Shown: positions 1 to 11,872, counted from the first letter of the stretch. The stretch is DNA of 64,000 nucleotides from Ailurus styani (GCA_002007465.1 LNAC01001239.1:430-64429), one strand, 5' to 3'. Numbers and translations: made by a program. The notes: generated by a model not told the origin, from the letters alone.

Positions 1-477
1 ACACCAGTCAGAATGGCTAAAATCAACAAGTCAGGAAACGACAGATGTTGGCGAGGTTGCGGAGAAAGGGGAACCCTCCTACACTGTTGGTGGGAATGCA
101 AACTGGTGCAGCCACTCTGGAAAACAGTATGGAGATTCCTCAAAAAGTTGAAAATGGAGCTACCCTACGACCCAGCAATCGCACTACTGGGTATTTATCC
201 TAAAGACACAAAGGTAGTGATCCTCAGGGGCACGTGCACCCGAATGTTTATAGCAGCAATGTCCACAATAGCCAAACTATGGAAAGAACCTAGATGTCCA
301 TCAACAGATGAATGGATAAAGAAGAGGTGGTATATATATACAATGGAATACTATGCAGCTATCAAAAGAAACGAAATCTTGCCATTTGCAACGACATGGA
401 TGGAACTGGAGGGTATTATGCTGAGCGAAATAAGTCAATCAGAGAAAGACAATTATCATATGATCTCTCTGATATGA
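1..477 (+). CDS. L1 ORF2 protein, C-terminal fragment (partial)
   Basis: ORF2p is the endonuclease/reverse transcriptase that carries out L1 target-primed reverse transcription in the nucleus. Only its C-terminal segment is inside the window. The frame is open from base 1; the methionine at 13 is internal, not a start. The C-terminal cysteine motif is visible as C-x3-C-x7-H-x4-C, at residues 12, 16, 24 and 29 counted from that methionine. The stop codon is at 475-477. Compared with the right-edge copy there is one visible replacement in the segment following 'STDEWIKK' (R here, M there). Whether the rest of the element is intact cannot be seen. Confidence 0.85.
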   Translation, partial: TPVRMAKINKSGNDRCWRGCGERGTLLHCWWECKLVQPLWKTVWRFLKKLKMELPYDPAIALLGIYPKDTKVVILRGTCTRMFIAAMSTIAKLWKEPRCPSTDEWIKKRWYIYTMEYYAAIKRNEILPFATTWMELEGIMLSEISQSEKDNYHMISLI

Positions 478-748
478 GGAACTTGAGGGGCAGTGTGGGG
501 GGTCATGGGGGGTAGGGAGGAAAAAAAATGAAACAAGATGGGATGGGGAAGGACACAAACCATAAGAGGCTCCTGATCTCACAAAACAAACTGAGGGTTA
601 CTGGGGGGTGGGAGGGTAGGGATAGGGTGGATGGGTTATGGACACTGGGGAGGGTTTGTGCTTTGGTGAATGCTGTGAAAGATGTAAGCCTGATGATTCA
701 CAGACCTGTACCCCTGGGGCAAATAATAAAAATAAAATTAAAAAAAAA
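1..748 (+). mobile_element. Young carnivore LINE-1, 3' end (left edge of window)
   Basis: The segment contains the end of ORF2 (to 477), a G-rich 3' UTR (478 to about 724) and an A-rich tail ending near 748. The 3' UTR carries 'acagacctgtacccctgggg', the same ending as other young copies here. The reading frame is open from base 1 to its stop, and the text is nearly identical to the minus-strand copy at 62531-64000, so the insertion is recent. It interrupts an older L1 that resumes at 749. The 5' part lies outside the window, so full length cannot be judged. Confidence 0.95.
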
Positions 749-1645
749 CCCATAATGAGATATCATCTTACATATGTTAGACTAGGAATTATGAAAAAGA
801 CAAGAGATAACATGTGTTGGTGAGATGCAAAAAAGAATATGTATGCAAAAAACAATATGTAGATTGGTACAGCTACTATGGAAAATATTATGAGGGTTCC
901 TCAAAAAATTAAATATAGAGCTACCATATTATCTAACAAATCTAGTTCAGGGTTTATCTGATAAAAACAAAAACAGTAACTTGGAAAGATATATGCACTC
1001 TCATTTTAATACAGCACTATTTAAAATAGCCAAGATATGGAAACAACCTAAGTGTCCATTGATGGGTGCCTGGATAAAGAGATTGTGGTGTATATATATA
1101 CTATGCAATACTAGTGAGCCATAAGAAAGAATGAAATCTTGCCATTTGTGATAACATGCATGGACTTTATCGGCATGATGTCAAATTAAGTAAGTCCCAC
1201 AGAGAAAAGAAAAGACCATATAATCTCAGCTACTTGTGAAACCTAGAAAAACAATCAAAAACAAACAGAAAACCTAGCATGGGTATATAGAGAAGACTTT
1301 GGTGGTTGCCCAAGGCAGTGGCTGATGGGTAGACGAAAAGGAGAAAAGGGTCAAAACATACAAATTTCTAGTTATAAAATAAATAAGTCATGGGACTGCT
1401 GGGTCTCTCAGTTGGGTAAGCATATGCCTTTGATGGCATGTATAGCAATGGTGACTACAGTTAATAATACTCTATTGCACATGTGGAAGTTGATAAGAGA
1501 GTAGATCTTAGAAGTCCTCATAACACAAAAAAATCTGTAACTATGTAAAGTGACACATGTTAATTAGACTTACAGTGGTCATCATCTCATAATATACATA
1601 TAAATACCAAATTATTCTGTTGTACACAATTACACACAAATGTAA
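749..1645 (+). mobile_element. Old L1 (L1MA-like) 3' end, copy A
   Basis: Degenerate L1 ORF2 and 3' UTR text follows the young L1. Recognisable phrases are 'gccaagatatggaaacaacc' near 1028 and 'gactacagttaataatact' near 1452. The frame is destroyed. The same old L1, with the same downstream flank, recurs at 32801-33460, so it was duplicated after insertion. The subfamily name is from memory and only approximate. Confidence 0.8.
1392..1433 (+). mobile_element. Can-SINE head fragment, about 42 bp
   Basis: Within the old L1 3' UTR, about 42 bp resemble the tRNA-derived head of a Can-SINE: 'ctgggtctctcagttgggta' followed by 'agcatatgcctttg'. The body and tail are absent. The paralogous L1 at 33250 lacks this piece. 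It may be a 3'-truncated SINE or a coincidental resemblance. Confidence 0.4.
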
Positions 1646-1879
1646 CAAGGGGATGATTTGCTTCTTCTTCATCATCATAATCAGGTAATGCATTTAAGAA
1701 ATAAACCACACCAAAGCTGATCCAGCATATAAACATGAATACATTTCCTTTCCTGCTGCATCAAACCCAATGACTTCTATGAGCTATTCATGGTTAAGTC
1801 ATCTTTTTTGTTTGGGGGAAAACACAGGAGTGACTATACTGATATTTGTTGAAATTTTACAGTACAATAAGTCAGATAC

Positions 1880-1985
1880 TTTTTATTGCTTTGTTCATTT
1901 CACTTTACAGAACTCTGACATAGGTATCAACCTGCCTAATTGACGGATGACTCACTACAAGGTCACACACCTCTATGTAGATTCA
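1880..1985 (-). mobile_element. MIR-like relic
   Basis: 'cactttacagaactctgaca' followed by 'caaggtcacacacctc' resembles the reverse complement of the MIR core. The matching place in duplicate copy B (33860-33935) is better preserved and includes 'cccattttacacatgacc'. MIRs are ancient tRNA-derived SINEs common to mammals. Confidence 0.5.
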
Positions 1986-2189
1986 TCATTTTCATTTTCT
2001 GCAGGTTATTTTTTCCTAATGAAAGGACATTATTTTAGACACAGAAACAAAAACTTTTCTTTAAACCAGATTATGAAACAATAAATATATGGTGATCCCA
2101 ATGCTCTTGAAGAATTCATGTGTGTATGAAATGAATGAAAGAACATATACATAGTTTCATTTTCTACTTACATCTATATCTCGTTTTTA

Positions 2190-3110
2190 TTAAATGTGAA
2201 TTTTTATTCACATTTTATTAAATGTGAATTAGATGTCTGCTGTAGTAGTGCCAGACACTCTCCATCCAATTCCATATCTGTATCAACGTCTCTCTTTTGA
2301 TATGCAGGCTGGATAACTGGAAATGTCCACAAGCAATAGGATGGTTGTTAGTGTCCACCACATGGGTTGGTGAAATATGACCTCAAATGATCTCCATTCC
2401 AAGCAGTTTAGTCCAACCAAGCTTGACCCTGAGTCCTACAAAACTGGCATCTAGCCCAAAATAAATGGCATTGAACAGGGAGAGGTTGTACCTTGGGAAA
2501 CCGAGGACACTTGCAATCCAGATCTCTCATCCTCTTGAATAGCACTAAGATGCTACAACCTGCTCCTCCACTTTCCCAGATAGGTAACACTTGTGTGATT
2601 TCAGTCTTGGCTCTCTTATGGTTGTGAACTAGAGATTTTACTTTCTCTTTAGTCCAATGGCCAGGTTGTGTGGTAGATTTCAGATATGGCTTTGTGTCTG
2701 TATTATCCCTAAAAGGTTTGTTCCTCCCAATGAGTCCTCTGAGGGGTTCATCTGAGGTGACATGGAGTTTCTGCTTCATTTAGGACCTCATCTGCCAGTT
2801 GTGGTAGCCTGGACCCACATCCACAAGAGAGAGAGGAGAGAACATGTTCTCAAAAATAAGCACAAGACTGGAACCCTGATCTCAACATCAAATTCTCCTG
2901 ACTTGGTGACATGATTTTCACAGGTTTCTCACAAGATGGTCACTTCCCCATGTGTTCCTTTTATGCCTGACTTCCCAGTATGGTCCATCTGTCTCTCATC
3001 TCTCTCCTATTCACAGAAGTACACCCAGTGATATTCTTCTATAACCTGGTGGTGGAGGAAAATTGTTAGCTCTGATTAAAAGTCCAGAAGCAGAGGCACC
3101 TGGTTGGCTT
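2190..3110. other. No recognised feature
   Basis: I see no gene and no repeat family I can name. A 123-codon minus-strand frame at 2408-2779 has no recognisable domain. The sequence is absent from the other copy of the segmental duplication, so it lies beyond its edge. Confidence 0.5.
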
Positions 3111-3111
3111 A

Positions 3112-3207
3112 GAGACACCTGGCTGGCTCGGTTCAGTAGAGCATGCAGCTCTTGATCTCAGGGTTGTGAGTTTGTGTCCCAATAAGGTGCAGAGATTACT
3201 TAAAAAC
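3112..3207 (+). mobile_element. Old short Can-SINE (tRNA-like)
   Basis: 'cacctggctggctcggttca' followed by 'agagcatgcagctcttgatc' and 'agagattacttaaaa' matches the older tRNA-like carnivore SINE type, without the long pyrimidine-rich body. A partial second head, 'gcacctggttggcttagaga', precedes it at about 3093. It lies directly before the L1 5' UTR at 3212. Confidence 0.75.
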
Positions 3208-3211
3208 TGTG

Positions 3212-6200
3212 GTGTAGTAGGTGAACCTAGGCTCATCTCATCCCTGGAACACAACTGGACACCTATCAAATCATTCTGAACAGCCAAGAAATCAACCTGA
3301 GAACTAACAGAACAAACTCCACAACTAGAGGGAGAGAAGAGGCCACATCAAAGAGGGTAGGAAGTGCACAGATGTGGTTTGGGGGAGAAATGGATCATGG
3401 GTCCTGTAGAGGGGAGGGAGCCCTGGTCACAGACAAATGTGAGAAAGAGAGGAGCACACAAGGCATCACACATGGAGAACACTTTACTAAAGCCATTGGC
3501 TGGGAAAATGAGAGGGGTTGATTTTTATGAGTTTTTGCAACCTGCAGAACTTGAAGATTGGAGTTTTAAAGGTGGGAAGGCTTGGCTGGGATAAAGCCCC
3601 GAGGGCACAGGCCTACTCCTGGAGAGAAGGGAGGCAAGCAACCTGGTGGTAGATGGCATGATCTGAAGAATGCACAAGGTTCACGGGAGAGATTGCTCTT
3701 CTTGCAGTGCATCTGTGAGAGACACCTATTTGGGGACAAAAGAGCCAGTGGGCTCCATTTTACTCCTGCATCCCTTGGTATAGATGAAAAGCCCCTACTG
3801 AGAATGGCTCCCCCAACACTGGCTGTCTAGCCTGCTTGCTCCAAGTCCCGTGCCCCTATGCACTGGTGTTAGTTCTCTTCTGGGTTAAACCTGCATCAGT
3901 TCCACTGTGGTGAGACTCTTCTCCAGTAGACCAGTACAGGTCACTGCCACACCACATCCCTAAAGCTTGGAGTTTTAAAAAGTCAGCAGTCTTGGCACTT
4001 GACAGAGCCCAATGTGCACTGTGCTGCTCCTGGCAGGCAAGCAACCCAGAGAAAGACAACATGTAAATGGCAATTTGAGAAGTGCCTGGGACCCGTGGGG
4101 TAGGGGTGGGGAGATTATTCACTCTTCTGGGAGTGGTTCCATGAAAGCAAAAAGCATGGAGATCCCTCGCTGGGGACAAAAGAAATGGCTGGCACCATTT
4201 CCCTCCCTTGCCCCTCAATATTAACCAGCTTCAGTAATAGCGCAGCACAGAAGGAAGGCTGCATAACTTGCTTACAAGTCGCACCCCCTGTGCTCTGGTG
4301 GTACTTCTTTTTTTAGGCACCCATGTCCAAGTCCCAGAACTGTGGGCCCTTTGCTCAGGAGACCAACAGTAACTCTGGACACACCACATCTCTCGACCAA
4401 AGTGTTCTGCAAAACTTCAGTTCTAGTGGTAGAAACATCAGGTCTCATTTAACAAGCAGACAAGAGCGTAGCTAGTTAAAACTCGCTACACTCTGGCCAA
4501 AATCCAAATGCTGCCCACCGCAGGCAAGGAGAATCTGTGCAGATGACTGGCCTGAAAGATAGAGCAGGCAAAACACAGCCACAGAATGCACGCAGAACAC
4601 CCCAGGGACACTCCCTGAAGTGCCAGGTCCTGGGCACTATATGAGTTCTTCTCGAGTGCACATGGAAGAGTCTCCAGAATAGACTACATACTGAGTCACA
4701 AATAAGATATCAACCAGTACCAAGATATTGGGATTATTCCCTGTATGTTTTCAGACCACAATGATTTGAAACTTGAACTCAATCACAAGAGGGAATTTGG
4801 AAGGAATGCAAATAGATGAAGGTTAAAGAGCATCCTACTAAAGAGTGAATGGGTCAGACAGGAAGTTTAAGATGAATTACAAAAATTCATGGAAGCAAAA
4901 GAAAATGAAAAACCATCTGTTCGAAACCTTAGGGATGCAGGATAAACGGTCTTAAGAGGGAAGTACATAGCAATACAAGTCTTTCTCAAGAAACAAGAAA
5001 AGTCTCAAATACACAAGCTAACCTTACACCCAAAGGAGCCAGAGAAAGAATGGCAAATAAAGCCTAAACCAAGCAGGAGAAGAGAAATAATGAAGATTAG
5101 ATCAGGAATCAGTGAAATAGAAACCAAAAGAACAGTAGAACGAATCAACCAAACTAGAAACTGGTTCTTTGAAAGAATTAATAAGATCGATAGACACCTC
5201 ACTAGACTTATCAAAAAGAAAAGACAAGACCCAAATTAAAATCATGAATGAAAGAGGAGAGATCACAACCAACACCAAGGAAATACAATTTTAAGAACAT
5301 ATTATGAGCAACTACATGCCAAAAAATTAAGCAATCTGGAGAAATGGATGCATTCCTAGAAACTTATAAACTACCAAAACTGAAACAGGAAGAAAGAGAA
5401 AACCTGAACAGACCCATATCCAGCAAGGAAATTGAAGTAGTAGTCAAGAATCTCCTGACAAACAAGAGTCCAGGGCTGGATGGCCTCCTAGGGGAATTCT
5501 ACCAAATATTTAAGGAGAACTAATACCTATTCTTCCGGAGCTGTTTCAAGAAAAATAGAAATGGAAGGACAACTTCCAAACTCATTTTATGAGGCCAGCA
5601 TTACCTTGACCCCCAAACCAGAAAAAGACCCCACCGAAAAGGAGAATTACAGACCAATATCCCTGATGAACACGGATGTAAAAATTCTCACCAAGATATT
5701 AGCCAATAGGATCCAACAATACATTAAAAGGGTTATTCACCACAACCAAGTGAGATTTATTCCTGCGCTGCAAGTGCTGTTTAACATCCACAAATCAAGC
5801 AACATGATACATCACATTAATAAAAGAAAGGACAAGAACCATATGATGCTCTCAGTTAATGCAAAAGAAAAAAACCCTTGACAAAACACAGCATCCTTTC
5901 TTGATTAAAACTCTCCACAGTGTAGGGATAGAGGGAACATAGCTCAATATCATAAAAGCCATCTTTGAAAAACCCACAGTGAATATCATCCTCAATGGGG
6001 AGAAACTGAGAACTTTCCCGTGATGGTCAGGAACACGACAGGGATGTCCACTCTCACCACTGTTGTTCAACGTAGTACTAGAATTCTAGCCCCAGCAATC
6101 AGACAACAAAAAGAAATAAAGATCATTTAAATTGGCAAAGAATTCAAACTCTCACTCTTCGCAGATGACATGATACTTTATGTGGAAAACCCAAAAGACT

Positions 6201-7640
6201 CCACCCCCAAATTGCTAGAACTCATACAGGAATTCAGCAATGTGGCAGGATATAAAATCAATGCACAGAAATGAGTTACATCTTTATAAACTAACAATGA
6301 TGCAGAAGAAAGAGAAATTAAGGAATTGATCCCATTTACAATTGCAGCATGAACCAAAAGATACCTAGGAATAAACCTAACCCAAGAGCCAAAGAATCTG
6401 TACTCTAAAAAATATAGAACACTCATGAAAGTCATTGAGGAATACACAAAGAAATGGAAACACACTCTATGCTCATGGATTGGAAGAATAAATATGTTTT
6501 ATTTATTTATTTATTTTTAATTTTATTTTTATTATTTGCCCAAGGGGTACAGGTCTGTGAATCATCAGGCTTACATCTTTCACAGCATTCACCTTGCCAT
6601 TCGCAATAAATATGTTTTAAAATGTCTATGCTACCCAGAGCAATCTACACTTTCAGTTCAATCCCTATCAAAATACCATCGACATCTTTTTAACAGAGCT
6701 GGAACAAATAATCCTAAAATTTGTATGGAACCAGAAAAGATCCCGAGTAGCGAGAGGAACGTTGAAAAAGAAAACCAGACCTGGGGGCATCACAATATCA
6801 GACTGCAAGCTACATTACAAAACTGTAATCATCAAAAGAGTATGGTACTGGCACAAAAACAGACACAGATCAATGGAACAGAATAGAGAACCCAGAAATG
6901 GATCCTCAATTCTATGGTCAAGTAATCTTCAAAAAAGGGGAAAGAAGATCCAATGGAAAAAGGACAGTCTTTTTAACAAATGGTGTTGAGAAAATTGGAC
7001 AGCCACATGTAGAAGAATGAAACCGGACCATTTTCTTGCATCATACACAAAGATAAACTCAAAATGGAAGAAAGACCTCAGTGTGAGACAGGAATCCAAC
7101 AAAATCCTAGAGGAGAACACAGGCAGTAACTTCTTCGACTTTGGCCATACCAACTTATTCCAAGACACGTCCCCAAAGGCAGGGAAACAAAAGCAGAAAT
7201 GAACTATTGGGACTTCATCAAATTCAAAAGCTTCTTTAAGGCAAAGGAAACAGTCAACAAAACTAAAAGGCAACCTATGCAATGGGAGAAGACATCTGCA
7301 AACGACATATCTGATAAAGACTTAGTATCCAAAATATATATAGAACTTATACAACTCAACACCAAAAAACCCCCAGATAATCCACTTAAAAACAGGCAGA
7401 AGACATGAACAGATATTTCTCCAAAGAAGACATACAAATGGCTAACAAACACATGAAAAAATATTCAACATCACTCATCATCAGGGAAATACAAATCAAA
7501 ACCACATTGAAATAGAACCTCACACCTGTCATGAGGGCCTAAATTAACTCAGGAAATAATAGATGTTGGTGAGGATGTGGAGAAAGGGGAACACTCTTAC
7601 CCTGTTGGTGGGAATGCAAGTGGAAAACACTATGGAGGTA
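3212..7640 (+). mobile_element. Rearranged L1: 5' UTR joined to ORF2, ORF1 missing
   Basis: Positions 3212 to about 4640 match a carnivore L1 5' UTR, including 'aactccacaactagagggag' at 3315. Around 4640 the text jumps into ORF2 near the end of the endonuclease domain at 'ttcttctcgagtgcacatgg'. ORF1 and the ORF2 N-terminus are missing, and the junction has short homology around TTCTTCT. Reverse transcriptase text follows; the 5561-5881 frame carries '[10 protein letters not shown]', a typical L1 RT segment. ORF2 text continues to about 7640, where it stops without a 3' UTR or poly(A). Several stops and frameshifts make it inactive. A short antisense L1 tail is inserted at 6502-6604. Confidence 0.85.
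6502..6604 (-). mobile_element. Short L1 3' tail nested in L1
   Basis: About 100 bp of the L1 3' end, read on the minus strand, with a T-rich start (the poly(A) tail) and 'cccaaggggtacaggtctgt'. It is flanked by the exact 15-bp target-site duplication 'aataaatatgtttta' at 6487-6501 and 6605-6619. It is therefore a separate, severely 5'-truncated insertion into the older L1. Confidence 0.92.
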
Positions 7641-8490
7641 CACATGGTGTAAGAAAGTAGGACAGTTCCATTCTTCTGCATTTTTGAAGTGGCTGTCTTT
7701 TTCCACTGAGTATTCCCTATCAGGGATGCACTCCAGGAAGAGTGAGTAATCTCCTCTCTGCGTGCTCCAGGTGCTCTTCAGATCGCTGTTTCCATGCTAT
7801 CTGCCCCTCAATTCTCCCTCCAGTAACAGTGCAATCTCCTCTAGGCTCTAGCCCAGTCAAGCCTGCTGACCTTTAAAACTCCAGTCTTAAAAAATAATGA
7901 AACAAGATGGGATGGGGAAGAGACAAACCATAAGAGACTCCTAATCTCACAAAACAAACTGAGGGTTACTGGGGGGTGGGAGGGTAGGGATAGGGTGGAT
8001 GGGTTATGGACATTGGGGAGGGTTTGTACTTTGGTGAATGCTGTGAAAGATGTAAGCCTGATGATTCACAGACCTGTACCCCTGGGGCAAAGAATAAAAA
8101 CAAAACAAAACAAACAAACAGAAAACCTCCAGTCTTTAAGGCCATTTGTGGCAAGAACTCATGAAATTCAGCCCCTCTCCTTTTCCAAGCCGATGGCTTT
8201 GGTTTAACTTTCTCCTGTGCATTCCCCATGTGCTCCTCTCTCTTTCACCCTGCTCTGTGATCATGGTTTCCTCTCCTCCTCAGCAGCCGTGATACATTTC
8301 TCCCCTAAATCACGTCTCCACACTTCCTACCTTCTTGGATGTGACTTCTCTCCCTGTAGTTGTGGAGTTAGTTCTTTCAGTTTTCAAATCAATTTCTGGA
8401 GTGTTATGATGATTTGATAGTTATCTAGTTGTTTTTGTGGGACCAGGCGAGCCTAGGGTCTCCTACTCTACAACCATCTTTCTGCTCCCC
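7641..8490 (-). mobile_element. L1 5' UTR segment, inverted
   Basis: Read on the minus strand from 8490 to 7641, this matches the L1 5' UTR seen at 3212-4200. The order of landmarks is the same: 'aagatggttgtagagtagga', then 'aactccacaactacagggag', then 'ggagttttaaaggtcagcag'. It abuts the end of the plus-strand ORF2 text at 7640, giving two opposed L1 5' UTRs around one ORF2 fragment. It is interrupted by a young L1 tail at 7892-8124. Confidence 0.82.
7892..8124 (+). mobile_element. Young L1 truncated within its 3' UTR
   Basis: About 230 bp of young L1 3' UTR, starting at 'aatgaaacaagatgggatgg' and ending in 'cctgtacccctggggcaaag' plus an A-rich tail. The flanks repeat 'aaaactccagtctt' (7877) and 'aaaacctccagtcttt' (8123), an imperfect target-site duplication. 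It lies inside the inverted L1 5' UTR. Confidence 0.9.
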
Positions 8491-8569
8491 ACTGATGGAT
8501 ATTTTAGTCACTATCACTGTAACCACCTTTGGATCCTAACTAATTCTCATCAGAACATCTCAAAAGCAC

Positions 8570-9530
8570 TTGAAACAACAGATCTCGGGAAACAGAACCA
8601 CCATTTCTGCACCTGACTAATGAAAAGGCCAAGGGCTCATCCTGGATTCGATCCATTATCACAAACTCCTACTATCCACCACTGCAGTTCTTTCTTGTCC
8701 TACCTGCATCATACTCAGTTCAGGGTCACTTCTGTCCCCTGCACACTGTTGCAGCACTGGGGCAATCAACTCTTATCCCTACCTTGGTTTCTGCAAGCTT
8801 CTCCTAATGGTCAATCCCACAGCCATCTTGTCCCTGTCTATTCCACTCTCTAAACTGTGGCCAGAGTCACCTTCTGAGCACATGAATGAGATCATGTCAC
8901 TCTCACACTGTAACTCTCCAACCTCAGAATGTCTCCAGAATGATGTAGTTCCTGTCTGACTTTTTGACCTCATCTCCTACCATCTGCACTTTGCCTGCTA
9001 GGCTCCAGCCTGCTCCTGGAAAAAATGATGTCAAGCACATAACAAACCAAAGGCCAGCCCAGACCTGGTTTCCTCTTGATCTTCAGAACTCAGCCGAAAT
9101 GTCACATCCTGAGAAAGAGCTTCACTGACAATCCCACATATAATAGTCCCATTCTGGGGTGTCTGGGTGGCTCAGTCAGTTAAGCATCCAACTCTTGGTT
9201 TCAGCTCAGGTCATGAGCTCAGGGCCTTGAGATCGAGCCCCACGTTGCGCTCTGCACTTACCGGGGAGTTTTCATCTCTCTTTCCCTCTGCCCCCCCCCG
9301 CCACTTGTACTTTCTCTCTCTTTCTCCAAAGTAAAAATAATAATCCCATCCCCATTATTTCCTACTCAATGGATTCATTTACTTTAAAGCACTCATTTTC
9401 ACATACAGTTGTCATGAGTACTGATTTGCTTTCATGCTTATTGCCAGTTTTCCCGTGTAAGAAACAAAGTGCCATGGATGCTGCTGCCTGGTCTTGTTCG
9501 CTGTGTTGGGTCCCCAGGAACTTGTTCTGT
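8570..9530 (+). mobile_element. L2 element, 3' part
   Basis: The order of phrases fits the L2 3' end: 'accaccatttctgcacctga' (8600), 'gagatcatgtcactctcaca' (8888), 'cctcatctcctaccatctgc' (8969) and 'gccgaaatgtcacatcctga' (9093), then a degenerate 3' UTR to about 9530. It is interrupted by a Can-SINE at 9154-9338. Another L2 at 36770-37440 is similar over its whole length. L2 is an ancient mammalian LINE and this copy is inactive. Confidence 0.7.
9154..9338 (+). mobile_element. Can-SINE
   Basis: The head 'ggtgtctgggtggctcagtc' leads into a pyrimidine-rich body and a short A-rich tail. The flanks 'aatagtcccatt' (9142) and 'aataatcccatc' (9339) form a diverged target-site duplication, so it is an older insertion. 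It includes a cytosine run at 9291-9299. Confidence 0.92.
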
Positions 9531-9985
9531 GGCTGCTATAGGTTGAACTGCATCACTGCCAAGAAGATATCTTGAAGTTTTATCCTCCAGTACATCAGAA
9601 ACCTTATTTGCAGTGTGATTACTGCAGATGTAATTAATTAAGATAAGGTCATACTGAAGTAGGGTGTGTCCCTAAACCAATGTAACTCCTGTCCTTATAA
9701 GAAGACAGCCATGTGCAATCAGAATAGGGGATAATGGCTTGTGACGATGAAGGCAGACGTCGGATTCAAACATCTGCAAGCCAAGAAATGTAAACATTGC
9801 CAGACAACCACCAGAAGTTAGGGAGAAGTATGTATAATACTCCAGTAGTATTCTGAGAGAGGATGTCCCTGGATACACCTTGATCTCAGGCTTCTAGCTT
9901 TCACAAATGTGAGACAATAAATTTCTATTATTTAACCCACCCAGTTTGTAGTACTTTGTTATGGGACCATTAGGAAATTACTTCA
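9531..9985 (+). mobile_element. MLT1-type MaLR LTR
   Basis: The text follows the plus strand of an MLT1-like solo LTR: 'agatgtaattaattaagata' (9625), 'tgtccttataagaagacag' (9691), 'cttgatctcaggcttctagc' (9880), and an ending near 'cagtttgtagtactttgtta'. MaLR LTRs are non-coding relics of ancient ERVL-related retrotransposons. No internal coding region is present. Confidence 0.78.
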
Positions 9986-11060
9986 ATCCCTCCGATATCA
10001 AACAGTAAATAAGTATGACTGAAAAGATTATTCCCTTTTTGATCTACTGGGAATAGACATAGATATTTAAAGCTCAGTTGTAGGACAAACTGACACAAAA
10101 ATAAGACATTACATGATTCAAAACAGTAATAAGAGCTTATTGCAAATTCACATTCAAGTTGATTTTCAAACTTGCATGAATACCACCATACACAGGAGAA
10201 ATCACTCAAAATGTAAATACCTCCTACTGAACCTCCCAGTTTTGGGTGCAGCAGACTTAATGTGGGCCCATGTAGCTGCAGTTTTAACAAGCACTCCCTA
10301 CTAATTTTGATGAAGTGTTCCTAGGACCACACTTTGAAAACTCCTGACCTAAGCATCTGTAGTTTGTGCACCATTAATTTAGTGTCGACCATGCAGAATT
10401 CTATGATATGTGGGATGTCTCTGTTAATATAATTAATCAAAAGTTCTCATGTTCTAACTTCTCCACTATGACCACAGATTGCTTTCCTATGTGGATCCAC
10501 ACTAAACTCCACAATATCCCTGTGTTGTTAGAGAATTGGGTATTGTTATCCCTTTGTATACCCACTGGAAAAAGGGAAGTGACTTAAATGATGGGACCCC
10601 GATTTCTTCACTCTTGCTTGAGGAAAATGACTAGCACAATGGACATCACACTTGGTTTTCTATTGGCTCACTTCTGAGGCACAGGGTGCACATCCTCTCT
10701 GCCGTTTGACTACAGGGGAGAGTCAGAAGATCATACAGCACATGGAACAGAGAGGAAAGTGAGAGGAAGGGAAAACACATGAAACACAGGGGAAAAGGGT
10801 GAGGATGTGCTTGCCTGTCCCCACTCAGGTCACTAGAAGCTGTGCAGTGACACTCTGCCTCTTCCCCAGCTCTATCCCACAGTCCCCTCCTGCACACAGC
10901 AGTGACACTGAAGCTCTCACTTCATGGAATTGAGGGCTCACTCCTGCTTGCTGTCCCATGTCCAAGTATTCTCTTTGGTAGTTATGCTATCATGTTCATG
11001 TCAGAGGCATCATCACATTGACAGAATGAAGGAGGCAAAGCTAGAATGGGCAGCTAACAG
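9986..11060. other. Mostly unrecognised sequence
   Basis: Apart from the MER20-like piece at 10243-10350, I can name nothing here. Frames of 83-106 codons on the minus strand lack domains and look accidental. Confidence 0.45.
10243..10350 (+). mobile_element. MER20-like DNA transposon relic
   Basis: 'gcagttttaacaagcactcc' followed by 'aggaccacactttgaaaact' resembles the end of MER20, a non-autonomous hAT-Charlie element. The other half is missing or too diverged to see. Confidence 0.5.
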
Positions 11061-11225
11061 TTTGAGGGCTTTCTAAATGCCACACAGTGTAGTTTGCTAT
11101 TTTCAGACTTTTTCCATTTATATCCTCAAAGTGTTGCTCTGAAGCTCACAACATTGTTTTCTTTATACAGTTTCGGGGATACTCAGGCTCACAGAGGAAA
11201 GTACATGTTCAAAGAATTTTAGGGA
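11060..11225 (-). mobile_element. MIR relic
   Basis: On the plus strand, 'atatcctcaaagtgttgctc' followed by 'ctcaggctcacagaggaaag' fits the reverse complement of a diverged MIR core. No intact target-site duplication is visible. Confidence 0.5.
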
Positions 11226-11397
11226 GGTGACAATGGCCGCTAATGGAAGCCAATTTGAAGGCACTAACAGCGACTAATTCTGTGACAATTTGAGTATCAA
11301 AATACATAATTATAATGTCAGATGATAACTATTTGAGTACAATAAGAATCCATGAGTCATACTAATAAAAGAAATCCATAAAATTTAAGGAATAAAA

Positions 11398-11872
11398 CAA
11401 AGAGCAAAGGGAAAAAAGGAGAGAGGCAAACCAGAAAACAGACTCTTTTTTTTAAAAGATTTTATTTATTTATTTGACAGAGAGAGAGATCACAAGTAGG
11501 CAGAGAGGCGGGCAGAAAGAGAGGAGGAAGCAGTCTCCCTTCTCAGCAGGGAACCCAATGCGGGGCTCGATCCCAGGACCCTGAGATCATGACCTGAGTG
11601 GAAGGTGGGGGCTTTAACCCACTGAGCCACCCAGGCACCCCCAGAAAACAGACTCTTAACTATAGAGAATAAACTGATGATTTCCAGAGAGGAGGTGGGT
11701 GGGGGAGGTGAAATAGGTGATGGGGATTAAGGCGTGCACTTGTCATGATGAGCACCAGGTGTTGTATGGAAGTGGTGAATCACTATATTGTACATCTGAA
11801 ACTAATATTACACCGTGTGTTAACTAACTGGAATTTAAATGAAAACATAAAAAAGGAAATATTAGAAGAAAT
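11398..11872 (+). mobile_element. Older carnivore L1 3' end
   Basis: The L1 3' UTR starts near 'gagcaaagggaaaaaaggag' and ends at 'tgttaactaactggaattta' plus an A-rich tail. A SINE splits it at 11447-11640. It is absent from the paired tandem unit, so it inserted after the duplication. Confidence 0.8.
11447..11640 (-). mobile_element. Can-SINE nested in L1
   Basis: Minus-strand copy with an oligo(T) start and a head at 'gagccacccaggcaccc'. The exact target-site duplication is 'ccagaaaacagactctt' (11430-11446 and 11641-11657), cut from the L1 3' UTR. Confidence 0.95.

Larger units (their letters stand above)
900..2190 (+). repeat. Segmental duplication, copy A
   Basis: The block pairs with 32801-34145 in the same orientation. 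It spans the old L1 3' end and about 550 bp of non-L1 sequence beyond its tail. Shared landmarks outside the L1 are 'tacatttcctttcctgct' (1740; 33577), 'tgctgaagttttacagta'-like text (1850; 33690) and 'agattatgaaacaataa' (2067; 34025). A common L1 insertion with common flanks means one duplicated locus, not two insertions. Divergence is high, so the event is old. Confidence 0.8.
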
